Source of the DNA: Cyrtodaria siliqua | Lineage: Eukaryota; Mollusca; Bivalvia; Adapedonta; Hiatellidae | Direction of reading: 5' to 3' | Assembly: GCA_037043455.1 (NCBI GenBank) | Contig: JAWPHD010010992.1 | Coordinates: forward strand, 1 to 64,000 | Length of the DNA: 64,000 nt | Shown: positions 37,104 to 48,769 of the stretch, in pieces | How the letters are laid out: each line of letters starts with the position of its first letter | Numbering within the stretch: position 1 is the first letter of the stretch | Position numbers and translations under genes: made by a program | The notes under the pieces: generated by a model | What the model was told of the DNA's origin: nothing | Database searches by the model: none | Seen by the model: only the letters and a program-made list of their open reading frames with translations

Positions 37104-38428
37104 CAGCTCACGCGAAACCCACACTTTACTCTGAGGAATTACAAATCGCGTAATTACGCAGAGTTTTGATGATAAAACTACTCAGAGTGGAAATCACTTA
37201 CGCGATACTTATGCCATGATACTTTGCGTAGATAAACTCGGGAGTTCGCTGAGTCGATACTGCCCAGGTAAAGGGTGCAATTTTTTCTAATTACAGTCAT
37301 TTTAATGCATATTTATTTAATAACTTCAAAAAAATCGAAGCAGAAGACAATTCATAACTTTCACATCCGGTCAACTTCTGGTAGGTTAAGATATTCAGTA
37401 GGTTTACTCGGACTTTTTTCTCAATCTCTATATGGAAAATGAAAATATTACACCATGATTTAAATTAAATGTACCTATATTGGTGTTTTAAAATCAGACA
37501 ACACAAAAAGAAGATACATATATGTACACCAAAAACAAAGTTTTTAATATAACTATCGATACAAACTAGTTTTTTAAAGGGCTAAAATCAGTTGAGCACC
37601 AGCGATATACAGTTTACACCCTACCCGAAAGTGGAGGTCTTATTTTATTGATCACTGATTGGTCAGATTATTTTGATGATGTCATGTGAAAGTTATGAAT
37701 TTTACTTTTGTTTTTGGAAAAGCAGATGTGGAAAAATTTGAATGCCCGGATTATGTATACTGGGTCACGATAGTTATAATGAGCGGTTCCTATTACCGAC
37801 TTCGCGACGACTGCAATTAGTAATTATACTGGAAATTATAATTTTATTTTAATTAATCGTTATTTGTAACAAATTTATTCTGCTGTTTATTATTTTGTTG
37901 ACGAGTTCTTGAGTCAGAGATAATCAGAAAAAATTGTAAAGAATTCCGGGTCATAAACCCGTTGTTAGTGCCGCCTTGTTAAAAGGTACATACATGGCCA
38001 AGAATTATGGGTACTTATTTCGGTTGAAGAAGTGTGACTTTTGGACAACAGAAACGAACAAAACTTGTGATTAATGCATTAAAATTTTGAAATACGTATT
38101 TGTTTCGAAATTTATTCAGTGTATTTATCAGTCTTGCACAGAAAAGATGCACTCGGCGTCTCATTGTTTGTACTTATACTGGCGATTGGCTTTTTCAAGC
38201 GCGCTGTCGGAAAAATTTGCTTTTCTCCCAGTAATAAACCACCACAGGTGAGCACTCATGGTTAATTGGATTCTATATACGCGGAGTAACTTGGAGTGTG
38301 AATGACTGACAATGGCGTACTTTCGCCGCGTGGATTTACCTAGTACCAGTCACTCCACGTAGATCCGCGTGGCACTCGATATGACCAAACTCGACGAATC
38401 GAGTAAAGTGTGGGTTTTGCCTGATCTG
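37104..38428. mobile_element. TIR element, 1.33 kb
   Basis: The left end CAGCTCACGCGAAACCCACA and the reverse complement of the right end CAGATCAGGCAAAACCCACA agree at 16 of 20 positions, then share CTTTACTC. TA flanks both ends, compatible with a TA target. Internal segments near each end repeat CTCGAC/ACGCG motifs. No transposase. Confidence 0.78.
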
Positions 38429-38989
38429 TAATGTTTATATGAAAGGCAAGTTTGGGATTGCATTTGGTTAAAGGCAGAATATGCTTATTTACACATAAAC
38501 TAAAACATCTGATGAAGCACTTACGAATTGGAGAATTACGCTAACAAATAAACTGACTAAAATTAAACTGTACACACTAATACCTATTTGTGCTCTAATT
38601 ACGCTGTATCCCCTACATGCTGAGCCGACGCTAAGCACAACACAGGAAGTGTGCAGATCCAAATGGTTTATAGCACAGGTAATGTTTATGTTAACACAAT
38701 AGTTAAAAGTAGTTTTTATTAACGGCTGGATTCATAGTGGGATTTAATGCAAATTTGACGGTAATATTATACACAAATACTTGATACAAAGTCTCTATCG
38801 TCTCGTAAGGTTAACAATAAGCATATTCTGACTTTAACTGTGGTCCTTTAATGCTACATTTCCGATTCTACTTTGCTTACAGACTGTTCATGAACATAAG
38901 ATCAGTTTACAGAGAACTCAAAATATAATAAATTTATTGTATTTCAGGTTTGCTCCATGTTCTCCGGTGACAGATAGATAGTGCAAACA

Positions 38990-40080
38990 AATCTACGGAG
39001 GCAATATATTCCAACCACATGGACACATGAGGTATTCCAACCACATAGAGATGCACACGATATTAAGCTATAGAGATTTTATGAGATATATTCCCACATA
39101 AAAGCACACACGATATTTCCAACCACATACTTTAAGAATGAAAATATTCTTACTACAGAGATATTTCAACCACGAAACATATTCAAACCACATAATTACA
39201 GAAACGTGTGATATTCTAGCAACAGAGAGACGGCATGGAGATGTGGGACAACCACATGGAGATGTGATGTAGTCCAACCATGTAGAGACCTGACATATTC
39301 CATCCACATAGATACTTTTGATGTTTCAACCTTTGGAGACTTGTGATGACAATGTTGAATAATGTGTTATACATATGTGCTATTCCAGCCTCATAGCTGT
39401 AGATTAGATTGCGGTATTCCAAGCACGTAGACTAGGCACATGATGTATTAATTCCAGCAATATAGCAAAAAGTGATAGTCGTGCCACAAGAGAACCGATA
39501 TTCCAACCACATAGATGCCTGATATATTCCAACCGCATATAGACAAGATATGTTCCAACTACATTCATATTTGTGATAGGCCAGCTATATAGAGACATGA
39601 TAATACAATTCTGTTGCATGAAGTCAAGAGTTATTTGAACCGCATAGAGATCTGATATAATACAACCACATGGAGACAAGAGAAAAATATTCCAACCACT
39701 CAAGCCACTAGCATAGACATGATAATATATATTTCCATTACAACCAGACAATATGGGTTAATCGAACCACATAGAAACCCAGTGTATTAACAACCACATG
39801 GAGACATATTCCAACCACATATTCCAACCACATTGGAGACCAGGGATATTTAAACCACAGACATGAGATAAGCCAGCAGCATTACGACATGATACATGGA
39901 TACAGTCTGTGTTATTCCAACCACAGAGAGATAGATATTCAAACCACATTCCACCCTTATGGAGATGAGAGATATTCCAACAACAGAGACTTAAGATAAG
40001 TCACCACCACAGAGACATGATCATATGTTTCCAATACATGAAGTCAATCTGTGTTGTTCAAACGACATATAGACACGACC
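38990..40080. repeat. Degenerate minisatellite (ATATTCCAACCACATAGAGA type)
   Basis: About 30 irregular copies of a roughly 30-40-bp unit, the reverse complement of the 10985-11710 array. Unit spacing varies. Minus-strand open frames of 60-115 codons rich in Gly-Trp-Asn come from the repeat. Confidence 0.87.
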
Positions 40081-40129
40081 ACAACCATAAATTGTTTAGT
40101 TAACCAAGAATAATTTTCAAATGCATTTT

Positions 40130-41513
40130 GATGACAGCATAGTATCGGACCAGTAACAGCAGAGTTACGGCCCTTGATTTAGTTCAATATGTTATATTTT
40201 GCCTCGTTAAGACGATAGGGCCTTCATTTTTCATCCTATCTTTAACAAACTTTACCACATTAATAATATCAATGAAAGCTCAGACGAGTTCGAAAACCAG
40301 CCATATCGGACTAATAACAGCAGAGTTGTGGCCCTTGATTTAGTTAAAAATGCTACATTTTGCCTCGTTAAGACGATAGAGGCTTCATTGTTCATTTGAT
40401 CTTTAACTTGACACAAGTGATCACCATAACAAGACGATGTGTCGCGCGCAAAACCCAGATCCGTACCTCAAAGGTCAAGGTTACACTTGAAGTTTATAGG
40501 TCAAAAACAAGTACACAATTTCGTGTACGGACGTAACGTCACAACCACTGCAGGGATTTTTAAATAACTTGGCACAACTGATCATCATAACAAGACGCTG
40601 TGTCGCGCGCAAAACCCAGGTCTTCAAGGTCAATGTCACACTTGGATGTCAAAAGACATATTGTGTCCGGTCAATAACTCTGGCATTCATGGACGGATTT
40701 TCAAATAACTTGGCACAAGTGCTCACCACAACAAGACGATGTGTCGCGCACAAAATCCAGGTCTGTGGCCCCAAGGTCAGGGTCACACTTAAAGGTCAAA
40801 TGTCAAATCGTGTCCGGTCAATAACTTTTGCATGCCTGGACGGATTTTCAAATAACTCGCCACAACCAAACGATGTGTCATGCACAAAATCCAGGTCAAT
40901 GGGTCCAAGGTCATACTTAGAGGTCAAAGGACACATTTATCACTTACAGTGATATTTCTTGTTTAATTTTTTTTTTTTTTTGTTTTGTTTTTCATTAATT
41001 TTTTTTCATTCATTTGTTGTTGTTTTTTTGGTGATATATATATTTTTTTTTATTTTTTTTTATTTTTTAAAATATTTTTTTTTTTGTGATATCTTTTGTA
41101 ATTGTATTTTTCAGTTTTTTTTTTTTTTTGTGACTATTTTTTATTATTAATATTTTTTTTTAATATATATTTTTTTAAAATTATTTTTAAATATATCTGT
41201 TGGTTTCATATTGCTCCAAGGTCAAGGTTGTATTGGACCAGTCGGACCAGTAACAGGAATTATGGCTCTTGATTTAGTTAAAAATGCTATATTTTGCCTC
41301 GTTAATACGGTAGGGCCTTCATTTTTCATCTGATCTTTGTCAAATTTTACCAGATTCTTTAGTTATGGCCCTTTAATTAGTTAAAAAGCTGTTTTTTGCC
41401 CAAAACTTTCAAAAAATCATAAATGGCAGTCACTCGTCACTTGTTTCATTGATGGTATAAGAGCCATGTTAGCCAGTAGAGCGTATGTATACAGGCCCTC
41501 TTGGGCCTCTTGT
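40130..41513 (-). mobile_element. Helitron-like element H7, truncated and interrupted
   Basis: The head is at the right (ACAGGCCCTCTTGGGCCTCT TGT at 41490-41513, with GCCAGTAGAGCG before it). H-type interior (TAACAGCAGAGTTACGGCCC, ATTTTGCCTCGTTAAGACG) appears at 40140-40400 and again at 41240-41400. R4 sequence lies between (about 40405-40962), followed by a T-rich block to 41190. No tail hairpin at the left end. Confidence 0.65.
40405..40962 (-). repeat. AGGTCA-rich repeat R4, copy 1, inside H7
   Basis: The right end CTTACAGTGATATTTCTTGT matches 47017-47036. It is built of about 130-bp units with CAACAAGACGATGTGTCGCG, AAAACCCAGGTC and CAAGGTCACACTT. The 127-codon frame at 40569-40952 translates this tandem repeat. 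Confidence 0.72.
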
Positions 41514-41529
41514 GTTGTTTTTTTGTGTT

Positions 41530-43494
41530 TTTTAGCTCTACTGGCCAAGGGCCAGAAGAGCTTATGGGATGGTGTGTTGTCTGTTTTCCGTCGTCAGTCT
41601 TCGTTCGTCTGTTAACTTTTCTTCAAACGACTTCTCCTCAGAAACCGCTTGGCTAATTTTGACCAAACTTCACATGGATGATCCTTAGATGAATGCTTTT
41701 TAGATTTGTTAAAATTAGGTCTGCGCTACATCCAAGGTGGCTGCCATTACCATATATGGTCGAAACCTTAAAATATAGGAAAAAACTTTAAAAAATCTTC
41801 TCTAAAACCACAAGGCACAGAGCTCTCATGTATTACATGTAGCATCAGCTTATGGTTCTCTACTAAGTTTGTTCAAATGGTGACCCTGGGGGTCAAATTT
41901 GTCCCCGCCCCAGGGGTCACAGGTTTAAATAGATTTATATAGGATTTTTTTTTAAAAAAATCTTCTTCTCAGAAACTACAACAGCCAGAGGTTTGATATT
42001 TTGCATTTACTATAAGCTTATGGTCCTTTACCAAGTTTGTTCAAATGGTGACCCTCGGATCATATTTGACCCCGCCCCGAGGGTCAAATGTTTTACATAG
42101 ACATGTATAGGGAAAAACTTAAAAAATTCTTCTCAGGAACCACATGGCACAGAGCTCTCATGTATTACATATAGCATCAGCTTATGGTCCTGTACTAAGT
42201 TTGTTCAAATGGTGACCCTGGGGTCACATTTGGCCCCGCCCCAAGGGTCACATGTTTTACATAGACATGTATAGGAAAAAACTTAAAAAATCTTCTTCTC
42301 TGAAACTGCAAGAGCCAGAGGTTTAATATTTTGCTGTTGCTATAAGCTTATGGTCCTTTACCAAGTTTGTTCAAATGGTGACCCTGGGGTCACTTTTGGC
42401 CCCGGCCAAAGGGTCACATGTTTTACATAGACATGTATAGGGTAAAAATTAAAAAATCTTCTTCTCTGAAACTGCAAGAGCCAGAGGTTTAATATTTTGC
42501 TGTTGCTATAAGCTAATGGTCCTTTACCAAGTTTGTTCAAATGGTGACCCTGGGGTCACATTTGACCCCGCCCCAAGGGTCATATGTTTTACATAGACAG
42601 GTATAGGGAAAAACTGAAAAAATCTTCTTCTCTGAAACTGCAAGAGCCAGAGGTTTAATATTTTGCATTTGCTATAAGCTTATGGTCTTCTACCAAGTTT
42701 GTTTAAATGGTAACCCATTGGTCACATTTGGCCCCACCCTGGGGGTCACAGTTTTACTTAGGCTTGTATAGGGAAAAACTGAAAAAAATCTTCTTCTCTG
42801 GAACCACATGGCACAGAGCTCTCATGTATTACATTTAGCATCAGCTTATGGTCCTCTACCAAGTTTGTTCAAATGGTGACCCTGGTGTCAAATTTGGACG
42901 CGCCCCGGGGGTAACAGTTTTTTTTTTTTTAAATTTCATTTTTTTTTTGTTTTGTTTTATTTTTTTTTATTATTTTTTTTTTTGATAGATTTGAATTGTT
43001 TTTTTTGTTTTTTTCATTATCTTTTTAATTACTTGACACTTACTTCAAAATTTCTTGTCGGCTCTACTCATCTTAAATGCCTTGTTGAATTTCGACGAAA
43101 CTTGGCAGGAAGCATCGGTAAGATGTCTAGTTGTGCATATCACGCTTTTGTTCCAGTTCGCTGATTTTTGAGTTATGGCCCTTTGACATTTTTATTTTAA
43201 ATTTCTTGTCGGCGCAACTCCTCTTAAACGGCTTGCTGGATTTCTACGAAATTTGGCAGGAAGCCTCCGTATGATGTCTAGTTTATCAATGAAACCTTGG
43301 ACAATTTCGAAAACCAGCTAGATCTTGTTAGTAATTACAGAGTTATGGCCCTTGATTTGTTGAAAAATGCTATATTGTATTTTCCTTTGTTAAATCTATA
43401 GGAGAAGAGAGCTATATCTAGCTATATCTATCTAAATCTATAAGAGCTGTTTTACCCAGTAGAGCGTCCACAGGCCCTCTTGAGCCTCTTGTTT
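41530..43494 (-). mobile_element. Helitron-like element H6 (reversed relative of H5)
   Basis: Head at the right (ACAGGCCCTCTTGAGCCTCT TG, 43472-43493); tail at the left: TTTAGCTCTACTGGCCAAGG GCCAGAAGAGCTTATG from 41530. The core repeats CTATAAGCTTATGGTCC, AAGTTTGTTCAAATGGTGAC and GGTCACATTTGGCCCCGCCC, as in H5. A poly-T block lies at 42920-43000. It abuts H7 and the reversed palindrome element. Confidence 0.8.
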
Positions 43495-44245
43495 TGGTTT
43501 GATATTATGACTTGTACTTATTTGGAAGATTTGTTTTCTTTTTCATTTCCTTTAAAATTATTTAGAGAATTTTCCCAGTCAAAAAATGGGAGAATTTTCC
43601 CAAAACAATTTGGGAAAATTTTCCCAATAACATTTGGGAAAATTTTCCCAAAAACAATTTGGGAGAATTTTCCCATTTTATTTTGGGAAAGATTTTATTT
43701 CATTAAATTATAAACATAATGGCATATTTAATTGTCAACACTGCAATGGAAGATGTTTCCAAGCTTTGAAGTGTTGTTTTAGCTATTAAGAAATAACTCA
43801 TTTTCCCATGGGAAAATTTTCCCAAATTACAATATTGGGAAAATATTCCCATGGGAAAATATCAAAGTGCTCGTATCGCTGTAAAACTTCATCATAGACC
43901 CTAAATATGAAAGCCGCATACTATTTTGACATTATATTGCAAGATAAATACTTTCTGTTTTTCCCATGGGAAAACTGCCCAAGTCATTTCCCATGGGAAT
44001 ATATTGTCCCATGGGAAAGACCCTTTCCCATGGGAAAAAAGCTTTTCCCATGGGAAAGGTCAACTTCGCAATTTCTCGGAAAAATTAAAGTGTCACCAAT
44101 GAAATAGAATATAATTTTACAATCATTTGATATGTGCTTTCATATGATATAGTCGAAAGCGCCCTAGCTCATTCGGAATTACTTGCTGTTTTTGCCAAAA
44201 ACCGGCGCGGCAAAAAAAAACCGGCGGCTGTTAAGTTCAGTTACA
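43493..44245 (-). repeat. Palindrome-rich element, copy 2 (inverted)
   Basis: Reverse complement of 6225-6985 over nearly its whole length, from TTTTGGTTTGATATTATGAC to AAAACCGGCGCGGC...GGCGGCTGTTA, including the TTTTCCCATGGGAAAA set (43800-44060) and the TTTCCCAA/TTGGGAAA set (43570-43690). Several palindromes changed on both arms relative to copy 1; 44282-44704 follows closely. Confidence 0.88.
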
Positions 44246-44281
44246 AACGTGTCATGCTTTGCATGACATACTTTACCTATA

Positions 44282-44704
44282 CTGAAAGGAAAAAGAAACG
44301 CAGGGTGCGTATTTCCGCTATATATTGTATGTTTAATATGCTACTGCTAATCGAATGTTACAGGGCGACATTAGGCCTGTCCTTTTAGAAAGAAGGTTTA
44401 AACAGCACTGAACACACCAATGGTTACCCCTTTAAAGTTTCATTATCGTCAGAATGCGCATTTGGCTCAAGCAGGTGAGCAAACAATTTTTCAAAGAGGA
44501 AATTCAGCATTTATGAATTTCTTGTTACAACGTGTACTGTGATTAAAACGCCTACAACATCACAGTTGTATCCTTTCTCTAATTAACTGCACTTTTTTTT
44601 TTACAAAACATCTTGGGGTTTCCTTTGAATATATATGGAATTAAGTGTGCAGTAAATGCAATATATAGCGGAAATACGCACCCTGCGTTTCTTTTTCCTT
44701 TCAG
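44282..44704. mobile_element. Tc1/mariner-like MITE, copy A (423 bp)
   Basis: Inverted ends CTGAAAGGAAAAAGAAACGC then AGGGTGCGTATTTCCGCTAT ATATTG, about 46 bp and near perfect, flanked by TA at 44280-44281 and 44705-44706. No transposase. Copy B is at 49473-49946. Confidence 0.85.
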
Positions 44705-46010
44705 TATATCTGTTGAGCAATTTCTGTCACACGAGAGTCTTCTATGTAATGTAAGTCAAGCACCAGTAAATCCTCAATATTGTCCTTGAATATATTTTTG
44801 CTAATTCCTCTACTGTGTCAGTCAACCTGTTTTACTAGTATGAACATATTTAACTTATTCATGATGGCAAAGATCGGAGTCTTTTCTTTGGCAGCGCCTG
44901 ATGAATTATTGCAATAACTGGAATTAACAGATAATTCGGGCCATATCTGGTTCAGAGATCCTCAAGCTGCGATGTGTTATCAGCACCTACTGTACCTCCA
45001 TCTTCCTTTTTGGTCTAAGTTTCTGTTTCTGAGGTAGTTCAATGGGCATTGATGAGACAACACTAATGCCATTTATCTCACACACACACATAGCAATTGC
45101 GAACTTTTGGTTTCTCTTTATGATCGTCATGTGCAATACTCAATGGTCGGTATGCCTTGCTCACACTCTCAGTGAAATAACTGTAAGTCCGATTTACCAC
45201 AAGTATGGTAATCACCTGATGAGCATTTCCTGATACAGGTGTTTATTTCAGAAAGGAATCTACATCTTGTCAGCTAAGTTTACATTTGCCACAAGGGCAC
45301 TGGTCCATCTATAGTATTCAAACAAGTCTCCGATGTTTTAAGTGCTTCCATTAAATATGAAGGCATCAACGCAAAATGCCATTATGATCTTCACATTGCA
45401 TGGGTTTCAGGCCAATTCCATTGTTTCTGCTCGGCAACTACTTTAGCATAAACTGTTTTCGCGTTCGGTTTTGATCTATTTGTTTTGTCTGGATAAGGTT
45501 TACCAAGTCAGATAACTTATATTAAATATATTTTATAACAAACTGACAGTTTCTTGTAAGAAGATTATTTTAGTACCCTTCAGAAATGTCATAACGATTT
45601 AGAAAACGTAGAGCCAATTCGAAGTGAAATTTGATTTAAACGTGTAAATCCCTTAATACCTTAACCATAGGGAGCCTCTTTATTGTAATATTGACAAACA
45701 AATACCATGTCAAGAAAACTGAGTGAAAACATCTTAACATATAATTACTTTCTAACAAACAACTATTAAACGAAATACACTTTTTACTATTTTCAACATG
45801 TTTTGACGGCCATTTTGAAAACGGTAGCCATTTTGAACTTAAAATATGGCCAGATAATATGTCATGACCCTTTGTCTATTATTTTGCGAAAATTTGCTGT
45901 GATTGCTATACTATATTTTGTTAAAACCCGATACATATAGGTTCAATTGATTATTTATTACGTATTTGGCGGCCATTTTGAAAATGGCGGCCATTTTGAA
46001 AAATCTGACG
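44705..46010. other. Mostly non-coding; possible decayed coding fragment on minus strand
   Basis: A minus-strand frame from 45238 to a stop at 44987 stays open for 83 codons without its own start and reads like protein (for example HDDHKEKPKVRN and SSMPIELPQKQKLRPKR). Frames just upstream are broken by stops. No family recognised. Near 45815-46000 GGCGGCCATTTTGAAAATGG is repeated. Confidence 0.25.
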
Positions 46011-46014
46011 TGGG

Positions 46015-47036
46015 TCCACAGCAAGACGACGTGTCGTGCGCAAAATCCTGGTCCGTGGCTCCAAGGTAAGGTCACAATTAGAGGTCAAAGTTCAAAAGAA
46101 GTACTTTCGTGTCCGGCAAATAACTCTGACATTAATCGGAGAATTTTCATATAACCTGGCACAAGTGTTCGCCGCAACAGGAGGTCCTGTCACATTCAAA
46201 ATCCAGGTCCGTAGCTTCAAGGTAAATGTCACACTTAGAGGTCAAAGGTCAAAAAGATGAACTTTCCGAGTTTCGTGTTCATATTTCGTGTCCGGTAAAT
46301 AACTGACATTCATGGAGGGATTTTCAAATTACCTGCCAGAAGTGTTCACAGCAAGATGACATGTCGCGCACACAATCCAGGTCTGTAGCTTGAAGGTCAA
46401 TGTCACACTTGGAGGTCAAATGTCAAAAAGAAGTTCTTTCGTGTCCATATTTCATCTCCGGTAAACAATTCTGACATCAAATAACAAGGTCACACTTAGA
46501 GGTCAGAAGATATCAAATGTCCCTGTATTTGATTGAAGTCATGTAAATCGTGTCCGGTCTATAATGTTCACCACAACAAGACTATGTGTCGCAAACAAAA
46601 TCCAGGTCAGTAGGTTCAAGGTCAAGGTCACACTTAGAGGTCAGAAGATCCCTGTATTTGATTGAGGTCATGTAAATCGTGTCCGGTCTATAACTTTGTC
46701 ATCCGTTGAGGGATTTTTATATAACCTGGCACATGTTAACCAGAACAAGACCCAGGTCTGTAGCTTCAAGGTCAAGGTCACACTTAGAAGTCAGAAGATG
46801 CTTTATGAACCTGTATTTGAATGAAGTCATATGTGTTGTGTCCGGTGTATACTTTGTCATCGGTCACCTTCCAGTTTTGCTGGACTTTTACCTGTTCCTA
46901 CCATTACACCCGGGACTATTTATAAACATTTTTCAAACTTGTCGTCACAGTTTTGAGCTGAATGCATAAACATATCGTTCATATATTCATAAACCACTTC
47001 GGGGGCATTTGTCACTTACAGTGACATTTCTTGTTT
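46015..47036 (-). repeat. AGGTCA-rich repeat R4, copy 2
   Basis: Six or seven diverged units of about 100-150 bp with AAAATCCAGGTC, CAAGGTCACACTTAGAGGTC and TTTCGTGTCCGG, ending CTTACAGTGACATTTCTTGT at the right. Open frames at 46036-46260 and 46706-46969 are repeat translations. Confidence 0.72.
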
Positions 47037-47339
47037 TTTTTTAGAAATATTGTTACTATACCAAGCTGCATGAAACAGTCATTTATCGATTGGCAGTTAC
47101 AGAGACGACTACCTGCCGGATAAATGTTCCATTATCTCATCAATATCTGTAAAAGCATACCTTCTAACAACGCTACGACCCCAACGCTATAATGAAAGAT
47201 GGAAGTTGGATCTAATTGAAAACTGAGGAGGTATTCTTGTAATTTTGTGCCATTAGTGTAATTATAGAGGTACTGCTTTCTTGTCATAGATAGAGATAAC
47301 GTTTTCTTGTAATGTATAAGCCACCGTGTTACTTCTGTG

Positions 47340-47470
47340 TGAAGACACTAAAGACAATTCCCCTAACCTCGTCTGTTGGATATTCCCCTTTATCGGATTC
47401 TATCTCCAAGCACATTACAGAAAAAAGGAACATATTTGATAGTAAGAGTAAGGTATAGTTGGCCCCAACA
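47340..47470 (+). repeat. Diverged S1 SINE tail
   Basis: GACACTAAAGACAATTCCCC, CCTCGTCTGTTGGAT and TCCAAGCACATTACAG ... GATAGTAAGAGTAAGG parallel the S1 tail (CCTCGTCCGTCGGAT, CAAGCAAGTTAAAG, GATAATAAGAGTAGGG). It falls inside the 99-codon minus-strand frame at 47329-47628, which is why that frame is not called a gene. Confidence 0.55.
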
Positions 47471-47700
47471 TAAAGAGGGCATAATCTCTTTTGAAACAAG
47501 CTAATGACGTAATGATCATCGTGATTGCTTGGTAAGTACTTGTGCAAGTTATTTAAAAAATAAAGGAAGTTAAACATGAATCTTTGGCCAAATGGAAGTA
47601 TTTTGGGGTAAAAAATAAGGTCACACAAGTTTTTTTTTAAAGGGCTCTGAAAAACTCGAAAAAGACTGAAAGAATTATCAAAATGCCATAAAAAAGATAT

Positions 47701-48021
47701 GACCTATTGAAAATGTGAAAAGAAACATAAATGGAGGCGGCCATCTTGGAACGATGACGTAATCGCGCCTTTTTTTTTTTAACCATATATGTCATATTGA
47801 CAAAATTTCTTTTAAAGCAAAGAAAATCACTGCAAATGAGAAATAAGCATACAATGTATACATTTACATTTATATGTTTATTTTCAATCAATTTTCAGCG
47901 ACTGTCTTTGCTTTAAAATGTATTTTATCAATATGCCATATATGGTAAAAAGGCGCGATTACGTCATCGTTCCAAGATGGCCGCTTCCATTTATGTTCTT
48001 TGCCAATTTTAAGTAAATCGG
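47701..48021. repeat. Long inverted repeat (about 110-bp arms)
   Basis: AACATAAATGGAGGCGGCCA TCTTGGAACGATGACGTAAT at 47724 recurs as its reverse complement ending about 47998, and the match continues inward through ACCATATATG. A MITE-like foldback carrying GGCGGCCATCTTGG in each arm. Confidence 0.8.
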
Positions 48022-48173
48022 GTTTGAAAATAGTGCATCAACCGCTTTTAATCAGTTATACACTACTAACTGATAATCGAAAAACTGTTTTTTAATTCTC
48101 AAAACTGGTGTAAAGGACCTTAAAACCGAATTGAACTCCCGAAACCGTTTTAACTCGATAAACATACATTGTC

Positions 48174-48321
48174 GCTCGATAATACGAGTTCCTATGCATC
48201 CTTCCCTACTGCTCGATAATACGAGTTCCTATGCATCATTCCCTACTGCTCGATAATACGAGTTCCTATGCATCATTCCCTACTGCTCGATAATACGAGT
48301 TCCTATGCATCCTTCCCTACT
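48174..48321. repeat. 37-bp tandem repeat, 4 copies
   Basis: The unit GCTCGATAATACGAGTTCCT ATGCATCNTTCCCTACT starts at 48174, 48211, 48248 and 48285. The only clear variation is C/A in CATCCTT versus CATCATT. Confidence 0.92.
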
Positions 48322-48390
48322 GTTTGCAGCGACTCGAAATAACATAAACAATATGGTGATGAGCCGTTAAACAGCAGTTCAGTCGTTATA

Positions 48391-48755
48391 GTCAGATACC
48401 ACTATTGATTTGGGGCTTCTGATTGGTTGAAAAAAGTATAGGTCTATTAGGGCATATAGTCAGATGTAAGGTAGATTCTGATTGGATTAAATTACCCAAA
48501 TCATAACAAATCCCCATAAAACATCAAAATAAAGTAAAATTTCTTTACTGCCATTCTGGGGGTGGCCACCTTCAGTGAACTATTAGAGGCTGAAAGCATC
48601 AGATTATCCCCAATTTGCTGGTCATTTTTGAGTGTCTCTAAGATAGTTCTTTAAAAAAAGTTAGGTTTTATCATCCATTCGGCTATAGGAATAGGGACTG
48701 TAGGCCAAACGGCTATAATGGAGGCCTATGGGACATGCAATAGTGGTATATGACC
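48391..48755. mobile_element. 461-bp TIR element family, deleted copy next to a splice donor
   Basis: Starts GTCAGATACCACTATTG and ends CAATAGTGGTATATGACC; about 100 bp of the interior is missing compared with 31679-32139, plus scattered changes. Flanks read TTATA on both sides (48386-48390 and 48756-48760), a likely target duplication. Its right end is 14 bp from the 5' splice site of the cyclase-domain exon at 48770. Confidence 0.82.
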
Positions 48756-48769
48756 TTATACAGACTTAC

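Noticed and set aside
39068..39949. Minus-strand frames rich in Gly-Trp-Asn
   Set aside because: Translations of the ATATTCCAACCACATAGAGA minisatellite.
47329..47628. 99-codon minus-strand frame, considered as a downstream exon of the receptor
   Set aside because: It overlaps a diverged S1 SINE tail and has no cyclase C-terminal motif.
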